Shown: positions 11,999 through 25,395 of the stretch, piece after piece
How positions within the stretch are numbered: position 1 is the stretch's first letter
Layout of the letters: the number at the start of each line of letters is the position of its first letter
NCBI GenBank assembly: GCA_026724425.1
Contig: JAIUCV010000008.1
Span: 26,117,470-26,181,469 of the forward strand
Length of the DNA: 64,000 bases
Source: Erythrophleum ivorense
Lineage: Eukaryota; Streptophyta; Magnoliopsida; Fabales; Fabaceae
Direction of reading: 5' to 3'
Notes under the pieces: model-generated
What the model was told of the DNA's origin: nothing
What the model saw: the letters and a program-made list of their open reading frames with translations, nothing else
The model's database searches: none
Translations under genes and position numbers: made by a program

Positions 11999-14900
11999 TG
12001 TAACGAACATAATTTCTGTAAATGACGAAATGACTTGTATAAATGCAAGTCCTTCAAAATGACCTAGATAATATCCCCAAAAAATTTGGCTAGAGTCCTA
12101 GACTCTTAAAAATGATAATTCTAGGCTCCGATGGAAAGAAAAATGGAGTTAAAAAGGAGAAATAATTTGTGACGGAAACTGACAAAATGCAATGGCATTT
12201 TCGTAAATAAATACAACTTTTGGAAAACCACATAGGAGGGCTTTTTAAATAAAATTTTTGAATTTCCCAAGGTTCTCAGAGGCCCCAAAAACTATGGGAA
12301 GCCCCAGGACTGGTAAAGCCCCCCAGTGTATGTTTTTCAATGTTAATTGACCCAAACTTTGACTGGTTCATTCGTTAAGGTTTTAGCTTCAAATTGAGTG
12401 AGTCCAAAGGCATTTTATTAAATTGGGAATCTAAATTTTATAATGGAAAAGATGGTTTTAAAAAATGAGCTAAAATAAAGCTGAAACAAAATTGCCATTA
12501 CGGACGGACGAAATGGGAATTTTTGAAATTGTTTGTTTGTAGAAACTCCTACACACTTCTCCTTTCCTCCTCCACCTTCTTAAGCACAAAATTTTCTGCC
12601 CAAATTTCATAAATGAAAGCTCTCTCCTAGGCTCACAAGAAGGGGAAGAAAAGGAGGAGAAAAATCAAGAAAAAGGTAGGTAAATCCATGGAATTCCATG
12701 CTCTTTCTTCCTCTAACCTTGCTCCCTTCCTTCTTTGCTTTCTTTCTATGGTTTTCTTGAGATGTTTGGTTCTATTTTTGGTCCAGAACTTAGAGGGGTA
12801 GTTCAAATTTTTCAAGGAGAATAGAACCAAGGAAGAAAGGCTTTGGAAGCAAACTTGAAACCAAGGTAACTAGTTGTTATTGTTGCTTCTCCTTGTTGCT
12901 TCCTTCTTGGGGGATTTTTGGCCTAGATCAAAACCAAAGGAAGGGAGGGTGTTCTGTCCAAATACAAGGAAGGAACAAGGGTTTTAAGCCATAGGGAGAT
13001 GGAATATGGCAAGAAATTTCAAGAAAAACTAATAGAAAGTAAGTTAGAAAAGTGTAGTATTTTCTAGGGTTTTGCAAAATCTGATTTTGTGTGAATATTT
13101 CCTTGGCTATTTGAATGTTTCCTTGAGCTCCTAAGACCTCTAGAAAGCCTCCTAAGTGGCTCTCCCATCAAGGAAAAATCACAAAGTCCATGAACCTCCA
13201 TTATGGTGCATATTTCGGCCAAGCATTAGGCTAAGGGATGTTGTCAATGTGTTCTTGCCTTGGTTTAGGACTTTATATGATGTTAGAAGATGGGACAAAC
13301 CATTGGAAAAAATTTAGAAGCCATAGATTGGGAGATGGGATAATGGTGTCCATAATGGTGCTTTGTGAAGCAACTTGGTTTTCCAATTGTGCAATTAAAT
13401 GTGTGATGGCTCCAAGGACCTTAAATGAGTCCAAGAAGTCTAGAAATAATAAGAGAATGGAGCCTAGAACTTGAAATGCAAGAGTTGCTTCATTAGGCCA
13501 ATTATGGAACCATAATGCCAAGTATGAAACCAAGTGTGCGTTTAAGCTTTAGTTTAATGTCTAGGCTTGCTTCAATTATGTGATTGTGTACTCCTTGTGA
13601 TGTCTATGCTAAGAGAACAATCAACCACCTAAGTGCTCTTGTGAAATCAAAGAGGGGAAGGAATTAGCAAAGTAAAGCTTGCATTAATTGAAAGGTAGCT
13701 CTCCACCTCATTCTTTTGCATTCTTGTGTGCATATGTATGTTTTTGTGTGCTTGTATATACTCTTGTTATTTGAGAACATGCCATTTGATGTCTTAAGGT
13801 TGCATTGGTACCAATGTGTTGTCTTGAATACCATTGATTGTGAGAATGGCTCTCAAGGGTGAGGTGATGCCAAAAACCCCTTAAAGTGGGTAAGGATGTG
13901 CCAAAAGTCTCAAGGCATGGGTGAGACTAGACCAAAAGTCCCTTGGATGGGTGAGGCTAGGTCAAAAGTCCCAAAGCCAAGAGTGAGACAAATCCAAAAG
14001 TCGTAGAAATGGGGTGAGGCAAAACCAAAAGTCCCTAAAGCATGGAAATGGCTTGATGTGGAAATGTGGCATGGAAATGTAGACACTTTATGTTTGCACA
14101 CTTGAGAGTTTGATGTATGTTTTGAATGTATGTGTGAATGGGTGTGTGAGCTATTGAGATTCTAAGAATCTCACTCCCCTTCCCTCCATTATCTTGAAAT
14201 GCTTAGGTGATGTTCAAGAAACAAGGAGTGTAAGTCAAAGACCTTAAGAGATTGTATTTTGTATATTATGTAACCTTATTTGTATTTGAATGTCAAAGTG
14301 AGCTTGTACATATTATTTTTGTGAACAAATGTAAAATAATGTATGAATATGATGTAGACCTTATGTGACACTAAATCTATGGAATTATGCAAATTGGCTC
14401 TTGGATGACTTGATGCAACTATGCATTCTTGGATGTGGAATGACCAAATTTAGATGCATGGGGTTTAGGACCATTTGGGTAGCTCCTACAAGTCATAATT
14501 ATGCTTTTAAACTTGCCCAGGAGTTGCCAAACTCAAGAGGAGGCCATTTGGACCAAAGTGACTCTTGGGTAGGGAGCAAAAATGACCATTTCATGAGGTT
14601 ATGTCACTTTTGTCCAAATGAGCTTTTCTTGGTCTAAAATTTGGCATAAATTTAGAGCTTATTGAGAGCTTTTTGAGAAGCTAAATTTGGTAAATTGTGG
14701 AGGTCTGTGGAATATTTGGCAAATTGTTGAAGTTGGGAATTTTTTTGGTTTTGGTCATTGGTACTGTAGCACTGGTTCAAAATTAAATTTTGTCACTCAT
14801 AGGGCAAATGATGTACAACTACCACAAAATTTTATACATAGAAACTAGACATTCCCAGTGACGTATGCCAACTAGAAGCACCTCATTTGGAGGTCTAAAG

Positions 14901-15591
14901 AGGGAGATATGAATTTTTAAAGATTCTATCTAGTATGAGGAACTTCACCCAACCTCAGTTACTACTTGATTGGATTTCGAGGTCTGGCATGCCTGAGCTA
15001 ATCTAGAGTTATTTTTTCCCTCTAGATAACATCCACATCTTTCTACACTGGTATCATTTGCATAGATTGGATATTTGTGAAATTAATTGGATATTTTTAA
15101 ATTTTGCTACAGAAATTTGTGTAGCACCAATGGATAGCTTGACCTCTGGATATTTTTGGATGTCAAACGTCCTCTATAATAGATGTTACGATCTGGACAT
15201 ATTTTTAATATGAAGTAGACATCCTTAGATTTCCATAATAACTAAGAATACATGATTTCTATTTTTCTAGAATTAGTTATGATGTTCCAAAATTTGTGAC
15301 AGAAATGAGCTAAAGCTAGCCGAAAATGAATGTCCATATTTTATACTTCATTTCGAGTTTCTTGAGATGTAGGCCACTTTTGATGATCCAAATGAGTTGT
15401 ATCTATGTAATTAAATATGAGAATATGTTGTATGAGCTCACACGGTTTACATGACACTGAACGAAATTTTTATACGCGATGCAATGCAAAAATAATCAAT
15501 ATTTTAATGTCATTTTCTTGCCTCTTATATAAATTGATTGATATGAGGTATAAAGATAGCATGGAATGAGTTAAGAAATTATGGTATTACA
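11999..15591 (+). repeat. 5' LTR of element A
   Basis: 3.59 kb from TGTAACGAAC to TATTACA, directly followed by a primer-binding site. Landmarks: purine-rich leader with AAG/GTAGGT donor-like site (GT at 12676), AAAAGTCC minisatellite (about 13870-14040) and the GAGATTC-TAA-GAATCTC palindrome (about 14156-14172). It is clearly homologous to the 3' LTR at 27606-29808 and 59059-60414, with noticeable divergence at the start, so A is not a recent insertion. Confidence 0.92.
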
Positions 15592-15596
15592 TTTAT

Positions 15597-15610
15597 TGGT
15601 ATAAAAGCAA
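15597..15610 (+). other. Primer-binding site of A (initiator Met tRNA type)
   Basis: Five bases after the LTR end the sequence reads TGGTATAAAAGCAA. This matches the TGGTATCAGAGC site complementary to the 3' end of plant initiator Met tRNA except for a CAG to AAA change. Element E has the less altered version at 44587. Confidence 0.8.
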
Positions 15611-15739
15611 AGGTTCAGGCACTTTTGCTTGGTATTTGGCTCTTGAGTGGTGAAATTGGCTTGTTTCTGGGTCGAATGTTTATGTATATGTGCTTGAATT
15701 GTGTTTGTGGGCTAAGGTTGTGATTCCTTTTTAGTGAAA

Positions 15740-16240
15740 ATGGTTGAGACAAGAAGAGGCAGAGGCAGGGGTAGACCAGCTAGGGGCTCAGAGGGTGAAT
15801 CTAAGGACCCTCAGCGAGTTGTCATGGAACAACTCGATAGATTTGAAAACGTAATGGCCCAGCAGCAATATATGATTCAGCAACAGCATGAGATGATCAT
15901 GCGGCTGCAAGAATCCCTGACTAGACAAGACAAAGCTAGAAGAGAAGTCCCTCCACCTCAGCCTCAACCTTCTACTTCTGCCATCCCACATCCTTCTACC
16001 TTAGGTGTTCCACCCCCGCCTCCCTAAGAGCCAGTCCAGACTCCGCCTTCGATTCAGAAACAATTAAATCAATTTAGGAAGAATAACCCGCCAGTGTTTG
16101 ATGGGGAATTAGATGTAGACAAGGCGGAGGCTTGGGTGATGGAGATAAAGAAAATATTTACAATAATGGATTGCATCTCAGATTATGTAAGTCGTGGAGT
16201 AGTGTGAAGCCCCTAATGGAGACGAGAAATTTGCAGATTA
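15740..16240 (+). pseudogene. gag: gag of element A, N-terminal part
   Basis: Start chosen at ATG 15740 because the matching ATG opens gag in element E (both begin MVETR). The N-terminus is an Arg/Gly-rich stretch (RRGRGRGRP), followed by a Gln-rich coil region and a Pro-rich linker. A TAA at 16025-16027 sits where E has CAA. The frame then continues as capsid-like sequence (NNPPVFDGELDVDKAEAW), and a short deletion relative to E follows. It is cut at 16241 by solo LTR S1; the target duplication GATTA is 16236-16240. A TTTTTAG acceptor-like site lies just upstream of the ATG (15733-15734). Confidence 0.85.
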
Positions 16241-19200
16241 TGTAACACCATATATTTCTAGCTCATTTCGTACTATATCTATGCCTCACATCAAGCAATT
16301 CATACAAGAGGCAAGAAAATGGCATTGTTTTAATGCATGTCAAATACAACTCATTTGCATCATTAAAAGTGGCCTACACCTCAAGAATCACGAAGGGAAG
16401 CATGAAATATTCATATCCATTTTCAGCCAAATTTGGCTTTTTTTTTACCAAATTTTGAAAAATCATAACTAATTCTAGAAAAATCAAACTCAAGCATTCT
16501 TGGTCATTATGAAAGGTTATAGATGTCTACTTCACACTAAAAATATGTTTAGACCATCACATCTATCACAGAGGATGTTTGACATCCAAAATGTCCAAAG
16601 GTCAACTGCTCACTGGTGCTATCATAGATTCCTGTAACAAGCTTCAAAAATGTCCAATTAATTCCAAAAAAAATCCAATCTATGCAAATTATACCAATCT
16701 AGAAATTTGTTGATGTTAGCTAGAGGGAAAAAATATTTCTAGACTAACTTAGGCATGCCCAGATCCCGAAATGCAATAGAACAGTAACTGAGGTCGGGTT
16801 AAGCTCCTAATACTAGACAGAATTTTTAAAAATTCATATCTCCCTCTCTAGACCTCCAAATGAGGTGCTTCTAGTTGGTACGAGTCACTATGAATGTCTA
16901 GTTTCTTTGTATAACATTTCATGGCAATTGGACATCATTTAAGCCCTATGTGACATATTTCATTTTCAGACCAAATGAATAGTGCAGCAGACCAAAATTA
17001 GAAAATTTGTCAACTTTGGAAATTCATCAAATATTCTGTAGATGTCCAAAAATTATGTTCTTTAGCTTCCCAAAAATCTCTCAACAAGCTCTAATTGTAT
17101 ACCAAATATCAAATCAAGAAGAACTCATTTGGCTAAAAAGTGACATAGGGTTCCATTATAGTCAATTTTAACTCCATATGAGGTACCAAAGTAACCAAAT
17201 GACTTTTCTTTGGGTTTGGCACCTTTTAGGCAAGTCTAAAAGCATGATTAAGACTTGTGTAAGTTGCCCAAATGGTCCTAAACTCCATGCATCTCATTTT
17301 GGCTATTTCATCAACACATGTGCATAATTCTATCAAACCATTCATGGAGCTAATTTGCCATTATACACTCAATTCACATTCTAGTGACTACATAACATAT
17401 TCTCTCATTCATACATAGCACAATATCATAATTACACATGTTTAAAAGGTCATAGACCATATACATCACGAGTTTACATGCTTTGATACAAATATGGCCT
17501 TAAAGAACCAAAAACTATGCATTAGGTTGTCAAGCTCTCTTCTTCAAGGTGGTTGGCTTCCATTACCTTGTCCACTTAATCCACCTAGCACATTAGATCA
17601 TTGGAGGGAGGGAATGAGATTCAAAGAATCCCAATAGCTTATCTCCCATTCAATCATACATAATGGATGTAAACAAGTCTCATAAATGCATGTATGGTCA
17701 TGTTAACATATGCAAACATTCAAAAAATATTTTCATCATTTGAAAATGTCATACATAGCATACAAAGGCTTGCCATGCAAGTGGATTGGCCTCACCCAAT
17801 TTCTTGTGGATATTGGAATTGCCTCACCCATTCTTTAATGCATTCTTGGACTCAACCATGCTCTTAGGAGCCCACTTTGCTTTTGGGAGACTATTTGCTT
17901 TGTCTTAACTAATCTTAAGGGTTCTTGGCTCATCCTTACTATGGCTAAGGGTTCTTGGCCTCACCACACTCAAGAAAACCCAAACACACATCAAAACATC
18001 ATATGAAACATAATATGTCATCATGAAATTATGACATATAAAATCATGCTAGCATACTTTTCATAGCTTGAAAATACACATACACACATTTTAAGATAAG
18101 CTAAGCACACATCTATGCATGAGAGAAGGTGGAGAGAGCTACCTTACACACAATCACACACTTTTTCTCTTGAAATTCCCTTCCTTGCTTTGGCCACACA
18201 CCCACAAAAGTGTGGGGAAGATTTCTCTTGGCCTAAACACAATTTATGGAAGCCAATTAGGTTCATAAAACAATTTCTAAGGTCACACAACTTGCTTAGA
18301 CATTAGGTTGTTCTATAAACCCTATTATGGTCCCCATAAATGCACCTAATGAAGCAACACCCCTCAAATAAATTATAGGCTCCATTATTTCCTTTCAAAT
18401 ATGATTATTAACTCCTTTTAAGCCTCTTAGAGTCATCACACAATTAAAACAAAGAGCCTAACTACATGTTGCTTCTTTAGGTCATAATATGGAACCTAAA
18501 GCACCAACTCACTTTCTATGAGTTCTAAATTTTTTCCAAGGCCTCCCTTCATTTTCATTCATTATATATGACTCAAGAATGGGCTTAGAAAAATTTAAAA
18601 CTCTCTCTAGCTATGCTATCCTTGCTTAGCCGAGGCTATGGAGGAAATGGAGTTTCTTGGAGTTTGCTTTGTTTTCTCAAGGGAAGAAGCATATGGGAAG
18701 CCTCTTAGGGATCTTAGGAGCTCATTTAAACTTTTATTTAGGCCTAGGAATCATCATACAAAATCAAATTTTACAAGGTGCAATTGAAACCCTAGAACTT
18801 GCATATTGAAATCTAATGATTTTTTGTTAATTTCCTTTGCATATTCTTAATCTCCATACCCTTTTTTCTTATATTCACTCTTGGTTCTACCTAAAAATCA
18901 AGTCCTCCTAGGGTTTTCTCATGTTAGGCAAAATGGAGGAGGAGGGAACCAAAGATGACAACCATAGGATGAGAAATTACCTTGTTTTCTTGCTTTTTCT
19001 CACTTGAATCTTGTGATCTTTGAGCTCCTCTCTTCAAATCCGAATTTTCCCCTCAATTTCTCCTTTAAAACAGATCCATATACTTCATTATAATCATAGG
19101 AAATAAAAGGAGAATGAAGGAGAAGAGGTTTGGAAGAGAAAGAGCATGAAAAATCATGAAAATCCATACCTTTCTACCTTGAATTTCTCCTCCTTTTCTT

Positions 19201-19875
19201 CCTCCTCTTGTGTACCTCATCCCCTAGGGTTTTCCTCTAGTTTTGGGCAGAACATGGTCGTGCATAATGAAGAGAGAAGAAGGGAACATCATATATACAG
19301 GTGAGAGGGAGTTACACTTTTCAAAAATTCTCATTTTGCCTTTCATTCTTGGCATTTTTGTTTCTCCTTCGTTTTAGCTCCTTTTTTAGAACCATCTTTT
19401 CCAATATGAAATTTAGATTCCCAATTTAGTAAAATACCTTTGGAATCACTCAAATCGGAGCTAAAACCTTCCCAAATGAATTCATCAAAGTTCAGATACA
19501 CTGACATTGAAAAAGGTCCATCGGAGGGGATTTAACTGTCTCAAGGCTTTCCATAGTTTTCAGGGTCTCTAAGAACCTCGAAGAACTCAAAAATTTCATT
19601 TAGAAAATCCTCCTGTGTGAATTTCAAAATTTACTCAAAATTACAAAAATGCCATTAAGTTTCGTAAGAAATTGTTTCTTTATTCTAACTCTATTTTTTT
19701 TCCATTTAAGCCTGGGATTCTCATTTTTAGGAGTCTAGAATGCTTCCTAAATTTTTCAAGACCTTAACTATCTCATTTCGGGGGACTTCCTTTTGCATCC
19801 GGTGACTTTCATTTATTTACGGAGTATGTTACATTTCTCACATTTTCTCTTATTTTCAGAGAACCAGATGTTACA
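16241..19875 (-). mobile_element. Solo LTR S1, minus strand, in gag of A
   Basis: 3,635 bp beginning TGTAACACC (the LTR end reversed) and ending TGTTACA, flanked by perfect GATTA repeats at 16236-16240 and 19876-19880. It is collinear with one LTR and has no internal region, so it is a solo LTR. On the minus strand a TATA box (about 19290-19299) precedes a purine-rich leader and an AAG/GTAGAA donor-like site near 19178. The AAAAGTCC-type minisatellite lies at about 17790-17960. It closely resembles S2. Confidence 0.93.
19290..19299 (-). promoter_or_regulatory. Probable TATA box of solo LTR S1
   Basis: Minus-strand TGTATATATG lies about 110 bp upstream of the donor-like site. S2 and F have a TATA box in a comparable place, which supports a real LTR promoter position. 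Activity is inferred, not shown. Confidence 0.5.
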
Positions 19876-19880
19876 GATTA

Positions 19881-21710
19881 CATGGGAGAACTTCTTAGTA
19901 CAATTTTATAAGAAGTATTTCCCCAATTCTGTGAGAAAACAAAAAGAGGTGCAATTTATGGGATTAAAGCATACTGATGACATGACTGTAGACCAGTACG
20001 TGGCCAGACAGATTTATAGAATTGTCTTGGTATTCTTTTTACCTTCAGAGATATGATGATGAGCCTTGGAGGTGTGAACAGTTTGAGCTCGGGTTGAAAC
20101 CCTAGATTAGAGATAGAGTGACTCCATACAAAATTCAAAACTTTAATGCTATTGTGGAGATTAACAGGGTAATCGAGAATAATTTGAGAGAAATTATGCC
20201 TACTGTCACAGTATCTGGTCAGAAGGGAGCCCTAGAGTTGAAGAGACCAAGACCAGAGGAAGGAGCTAACTCTGCACCTTTTAGCAAAAAGAAGAGCAAG
20301 GTGCAGTGGAGCAGGAGGCCACCAAAAGAAAGAAGGTACAGCCTCAGAGGACTCAGTCATCCATACAATAATCCACGGTGACATGCTACAAGTGTGGGAA
20401 GCCGGGGCATATTGCCAGAAACTGTCCCCAGGTGGATTCAATGCCTCCATTCAAACCACCTCCTCCCAGGCCACAGACCCAGGGCAGGGTGTTTGCCCTT
20501 TCTCAGCAGAAGGCTAGTGCGTCTCCCAGTCTTATCCAAGGTACACTCATAGTAAATGATTTTCCTATGATTGATATGTTTGATTTGAGTGCTAGTCACT
20601 CGTTTATATCCTATGACTGTGTGAGACATTTAGGTCTAGCCATTAGTACTTTACCATTTGATTTGTCTGTCACCACACCCACTGGAAGCCACGTGATTAC
20701 TCCCCACACTTACTTGAATGTCACTGTACAATTTAACCATTGTTATACTACCATTGATTTGATCTGTACGCCATTTCATGATATTAATTTGATTATTGGC
20801 ATGAACTGGATGACTGCTAATAATGTTGTCTTTGATTGTGAACACCAAACCATATCTGTACCTTCTTGTGGGATCATACCTAGGATAGGGGCGGAGTTAT
20901 CTTTTATCACTACTACCTAGGCTAAGAGACACCTAGAGTATGGATGTCAGGGATTTCTAGTTTTTTTCTCTATTCAAGCCAAGGTAGAAGAAGGGATAAA
21001 GGAGATCCCAATAATTAGGGAATTCCCAAAGGTCTTTCGTAAAGATTTTGACTTCAGTGGCCTACCCCCTGAGAGAGAGATAGAGTTCCCCATAGATATA
21101 GTGTTTAAGGCTGGACTAGTATCCAAGGCTCCCTATAAGATGGCTCCCACCGAGCTTACTGAGTTAAAGAAATAGATAGAGGAGTTATTAGAGAAAGGGT
21201 TCATACGCCCTAGCATGTCACCTTGGGGAGCTCTAGTGTTGTTTGTAAAAAAGAAAGATTATAGCCTGAGATTGTGCATAGATTACAAAGAACTGAATAA
21301 AGTTACCATCAAGAATAAGCATCCTCTCCCTAGAATACATGACTTGTTAGATCAGCTAGCTAGGGAATTGATATTTTCTAAGATAGATTTTAGATCTAGG
21401 TATCACCAGCTGAGGGTGAGAGCTGAAGAAAGCCTTCAGAACTAGATATAGACATTATGAGTTCCTTATGATGTCATTTAGGCTGACGAACGCGCCCGCT
21501 ATGCTTATGGATTATATGAACAGAGTATTCAGACTGTATCTAGATAAATTTGTTGTGGTCTTTATTGATGACATCTTAGTGTACTCTAGATCTTTTGAGG
21601 AGCATGAGAGGCATCTAAGATTAGTCCTAGAGACCCTAAGAAATAACAGATTGTATGCAAAATAAGTAAATGTGAGTTTTAGCTAATCAAGGTGAAATTC
21701 TTAGGTTATG
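19881..21710 (+). pseudogene. pol: gag C-terminus, protease and most of RT of element A
   Basis: Resumes gag after S1. Order: capsid C-terminal part (about 19881-20340), zinc knuckle with all four ligands (CYKCGKPGHIARNC, about 20381-20425), aspartic protease with the active-site triplet changed (DLS in place of DSG, about 20578-20600), then the reverse transcriptase N-terminal half up to the FIDDILVYS motif (about 21560). Lesions against E: frameshift near 20000, TAG at about 20103, frameshift near 20370, TAG at 20918 and 21174 (both facing Gln codons), a deletion near 21428 and a 1-bp deletion near 21665. Cut at 21711 by S2, with target copy TTATG at 21706-21710. Confidence 0.88.
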
Positions 21711-24700
21711 TGTAACACCATAATATCTTAGCCTCTCTCATGTAATTAGACTACCTCATGCCATGCACTTCATGAAAATCACAAGGAGTAGCATATAAAT
21801 ATTGATTATTTTTACGTTACATCGTATATAAAAATTTTGTTCGGTGTCACGTGGACCATATGAGCATATACTATACTTTCCTATATTTAATTGTATCAAC
21901 ACAACTCTTTTGCATCATAAAATCATGGCCACAACTCATGGAAATCAAGAAGAGCTCAAAATAACCAAGTGCATTTTAGGCCAGAATTGGCCCCTTTTCT
22001 TACTAAACTTTGGAAAATCATAACTAAATCTAAAAAAATTGAAAACATGTATTCTTGATCATTATGGAAATCTACGGATTCCTACTTCACACTAAAAATA
22101 CATTCAAACCATAACATCCATCATAGGGGATGTTTTACATCTGAAATGGTCCAAAGGTCAAACTGCACTCTGGGACTGTCACAGAATTCTGCAAAAACTT
22201 TTGAAAATGTCCAATTAATTCCAAAAACATCCAATCCATGCAAATGATACCAATCTAGAAAGCTGTGGGTATTAGCTAGAGGGACAAAATATTTCTAGAC
22301 CAGATCAAGTAATCCATACCTCAGAATTTAATAGAACAATAACTCAGGTCGGGTAAGGGTCCTGATACTAAATAGAATATTCAAAACTTCATATCTCCCT
22401 ATCTAGACCTCCAAATGAGGTGCTTCTAGGTGGCATGACTCACTGTAAATGCCTAGTTTCTTTGTATAAAATTTCGTGGCAATTGGACATCATATGAGCC
22501 TTGTGTGACAGATTCCATTTTTAGACCAAATGAATAATGTAGCAGACTAAAACCAGAAAAATTGCCAACTTTGAAAAATTCTCAAATATTTTGTAGACCT
22601 CTAAAAATTATGGTCTTTAGCTTCTCAAAAAGCTCTAATTTCATGCCAAATCTCAAAATAAGAAAAGCTCATTTGGCTAAAAAGTGACCTAGGGTTCCAT
22701 TATGGTCAATTTTGGCTCCATATAGGATGCCAAAACTGCCAAATGGCTTTCCTTTGGTCTTGGCACCTTTTAGGCAAGTCTAAAAGCACATTTAGGACTT
22801 GTGTGAGCTGCCCAAATGGTCCCAAACCCCATGCATCTCATTTTATCCTTTTCATCCACATATATACACATTACATCAAGCTTTCCAAAATGCATACCTT
22901 GGCATTACATACTCAAATTCTATTCTAGGGTGCATACATCATGTCCATACATTTATACATCACATAATATCATAATTACATGTGGTTAAGGGGTCATAGA
23001 CCATATACATCAAAGGGATACATTATATGACATAATTATGGTCTTAAAGTAGCAAAACTTAAGCATTTGGTTGTCAATCTTCTTTCTTCAAGGTAATTGG
23101 CTCCCATTACCATGTCCACTTAGTCCACCTAGCATGTGTGATCATTGGAGAGGAGGGAATGAGATTCAAAAAATCTCAATAGCTCATCTCTCATTCAATC
23201 ATACATAATATATGCAAAGCAAGCCTTAAAAATGTATGCATGGATAAAATGGAAATCATGAACATTTAAGAAGCAAGCTTGGCATGTGAACAAATCATAC
23301 AAGACATTCAAGAGCTCACCAAGTGTTTGGATTGGCCTCACACTTTTCCTCATGGATTTTGGACTTGCCTCACTTATTCTTTAAGAGCTTTGGACTCAAC
23401 CATACTCTTGGGAGCCCACTTTGCTTTTAGGAGACTCTTTACTTTATCACAACCAATCTCAAGGGTTCTTGGCTCATCCTCACCATAGTCAAGAGTTCTT
23501 GGCCTCTCCACACTCAAGCAAACTCAACAAATATCATACATTTATTTAAAAATATAACATGACATCATGAAATCATAGCATATAAAATCATGCTAGCATA
23601 CCTTTCATGGCTTGAAAATACACATACACACATTCTAAGATAAGTTAAACACACATCTATGCATGAGAGAAGGTGGAGAGAGCTACCTTGCACACAATTA
23701 CACACTTTTCCCTTTGGATTCAAGCCTCCTCTTTCGGCCACACACCCACAAATTGGTGGAGATGATTTCTCTTTGCCTATATATAATTTATGGAAGCCAA
23801 TTAAGTTTATGAAACAAATTCTAAGGTCACACAACTTGCTTAAATTCTACGTTGCTTTATAAATCCCATTATGGTCCATAATTGCACTTAATGAAGCAAC
23901 ACCCTTCAAATAATTTCTAGGCCTCATTCTTTCTTTTCAAATATGATTATTGACTCCTTTTAAACCTCTTGGAGTCATCACATCATTAAAACAAAGGGCC
24001 TAACATCATGTTGCTTCTTTAGGTCATAATATGGAACCTAAGGCACCAAATCACTTTCTATGAGTTCTAAATTTTTTCCAAGGCCTCCCCTCATTTTCAT
24101 TCATCAAATATGACTCAAGAATGGCCTTAGAAAAATTTAAAACTCTCCCTAGCTATATGAACATGCTTTGGCCGAGATATAGGGGGTTTTTTGCCTACAT
24201 AGGGATTTCTTTGTTTTCTTGAAGGAGAAAGCTTGTGGGGAGCATCCTAGAGGTCTCAAGAACTCATTTAAACTCTTAATTAAAACTAGGAATCATCACA
24301 CAAAATTAGAATTTAGAAGGTACACATAAAACCCTAGAATTTGCATCTTGAAATCTAATGGTTATTTTGTTGTTTTCTTTGCATATTCTTATTCTTCTCC
24401 ATCAAATACCTAAGATTCATGCTTGGTTAGGCTTGAAAATCAGATCCTCCTAGGGTTCTTGGTGTGTGTCGAATTGGAGAAGAAGGGGAAATCAATATAG
24501 CAACCATGGAATGTAATTTTACCTAGTTTCCTTGCTTATTTTGACTTAAATCTTGCTTTCTCCAAGCTCCTCTCTTCAAATCCGAAATTTTCCTTGAATT
24601 TCTCTCTTGAATCAGATTTATAAACTTCATTTTAATCAAAGGAAACTAAGGAGAAGGGAGGAGAGGAGGTGTGGATGAAGAAAAGCATGAAAAATCACCA

Positions 24701-25390
24701 TGGAAATATACCTTAAGCTTGGATTTCTTCCTCCTTCTTCCTCCTCTCTTGTGTACCTCTCTTTTAGGGTTTTGCTTTTGGTTTAGGGCTGATAAATCTG
24801 ATGCTAAATGAGGGAGAGTGTGAGGTGCCACCTATATATAGGTGTAGGAAAATGACTTTTTCAAAAATTTCAATTTTGCCCTTCAAACTTTGTATTTTTA
24901 TTTCTCCTTTATTTTAACTCCTTTTTTAGAATCATATTTTCCATTATAAAATTTAGGTTCCCAATTAAATAAAATGCCTTTGGAATCACTCAAATCAGAG
25001 CTAAAACTTTCCTGAATGAACCCATCAAAGTTCGGGTACACTGACGTTGGAAAACATCCACGGAAGGGGATTTAACTATCTTGGGGCTTCCTATGGTTTT
25101 CAAGGCCTTTAAGAACCCCAGAGAACTCACAAATTTGATTTAAAAAGTCCTCCTGTGTGAATTCCAAAAATTGGTCAAAATTACGAAAATGCCATTACGT
25201 TTCGTAGGTTTTTTGTCAAAATTTGTTTCTTCATTCTAGCTCTATTTTTCCTTATGTCTGAGGCTAGAATTCTCATTTTTAGGAGTCTAGAATATTGCTC
25301 AAATTTTTTGAGACCTTAACTAATTCATTTTAAAGGACTTGCTTTGAAAACGTGCTTGTTTTTATCATTTAACTAAAATCGGACATTACA
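21711..25390 (-). mobile_element. Solo LTR S2, minus strand, in pol of A
   Basis: 3,680 bp from TGTAACACC to CATTACA, flanked by perfect TTATG repeats (21706-21710 and 25391-25395). It has no internal coding region. It is very similar to S1 through most of its length, for example the stretch with the minus-strand minisatellite at about 23320-23520. Minus-strand TATA at about 24833-24841 and a donor-like AAG/GTATAT near 24712. Removing it restores continuity of the RT sequence of A across the junction. Confidence 0.93.
24833..24841 (-). promoter_or_regulatory. Probable TATA box of solo LTR S2
   Basis: Minus-strand CTATATATAG motif about 120 bp upstream of the donor-like site, at the same relative position as in S1. 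Promoter function is inferred from position only. Confidence 0.5.
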
Positions 25391-25395
25391 TTATG

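Noticed and set aside
14150..14180. Palindrome as a heat-shock element
   Set aside because: The TTC and GAA blocks are three bases apart, while the classical element needs two. I keep it only as an unnamed palindrome.
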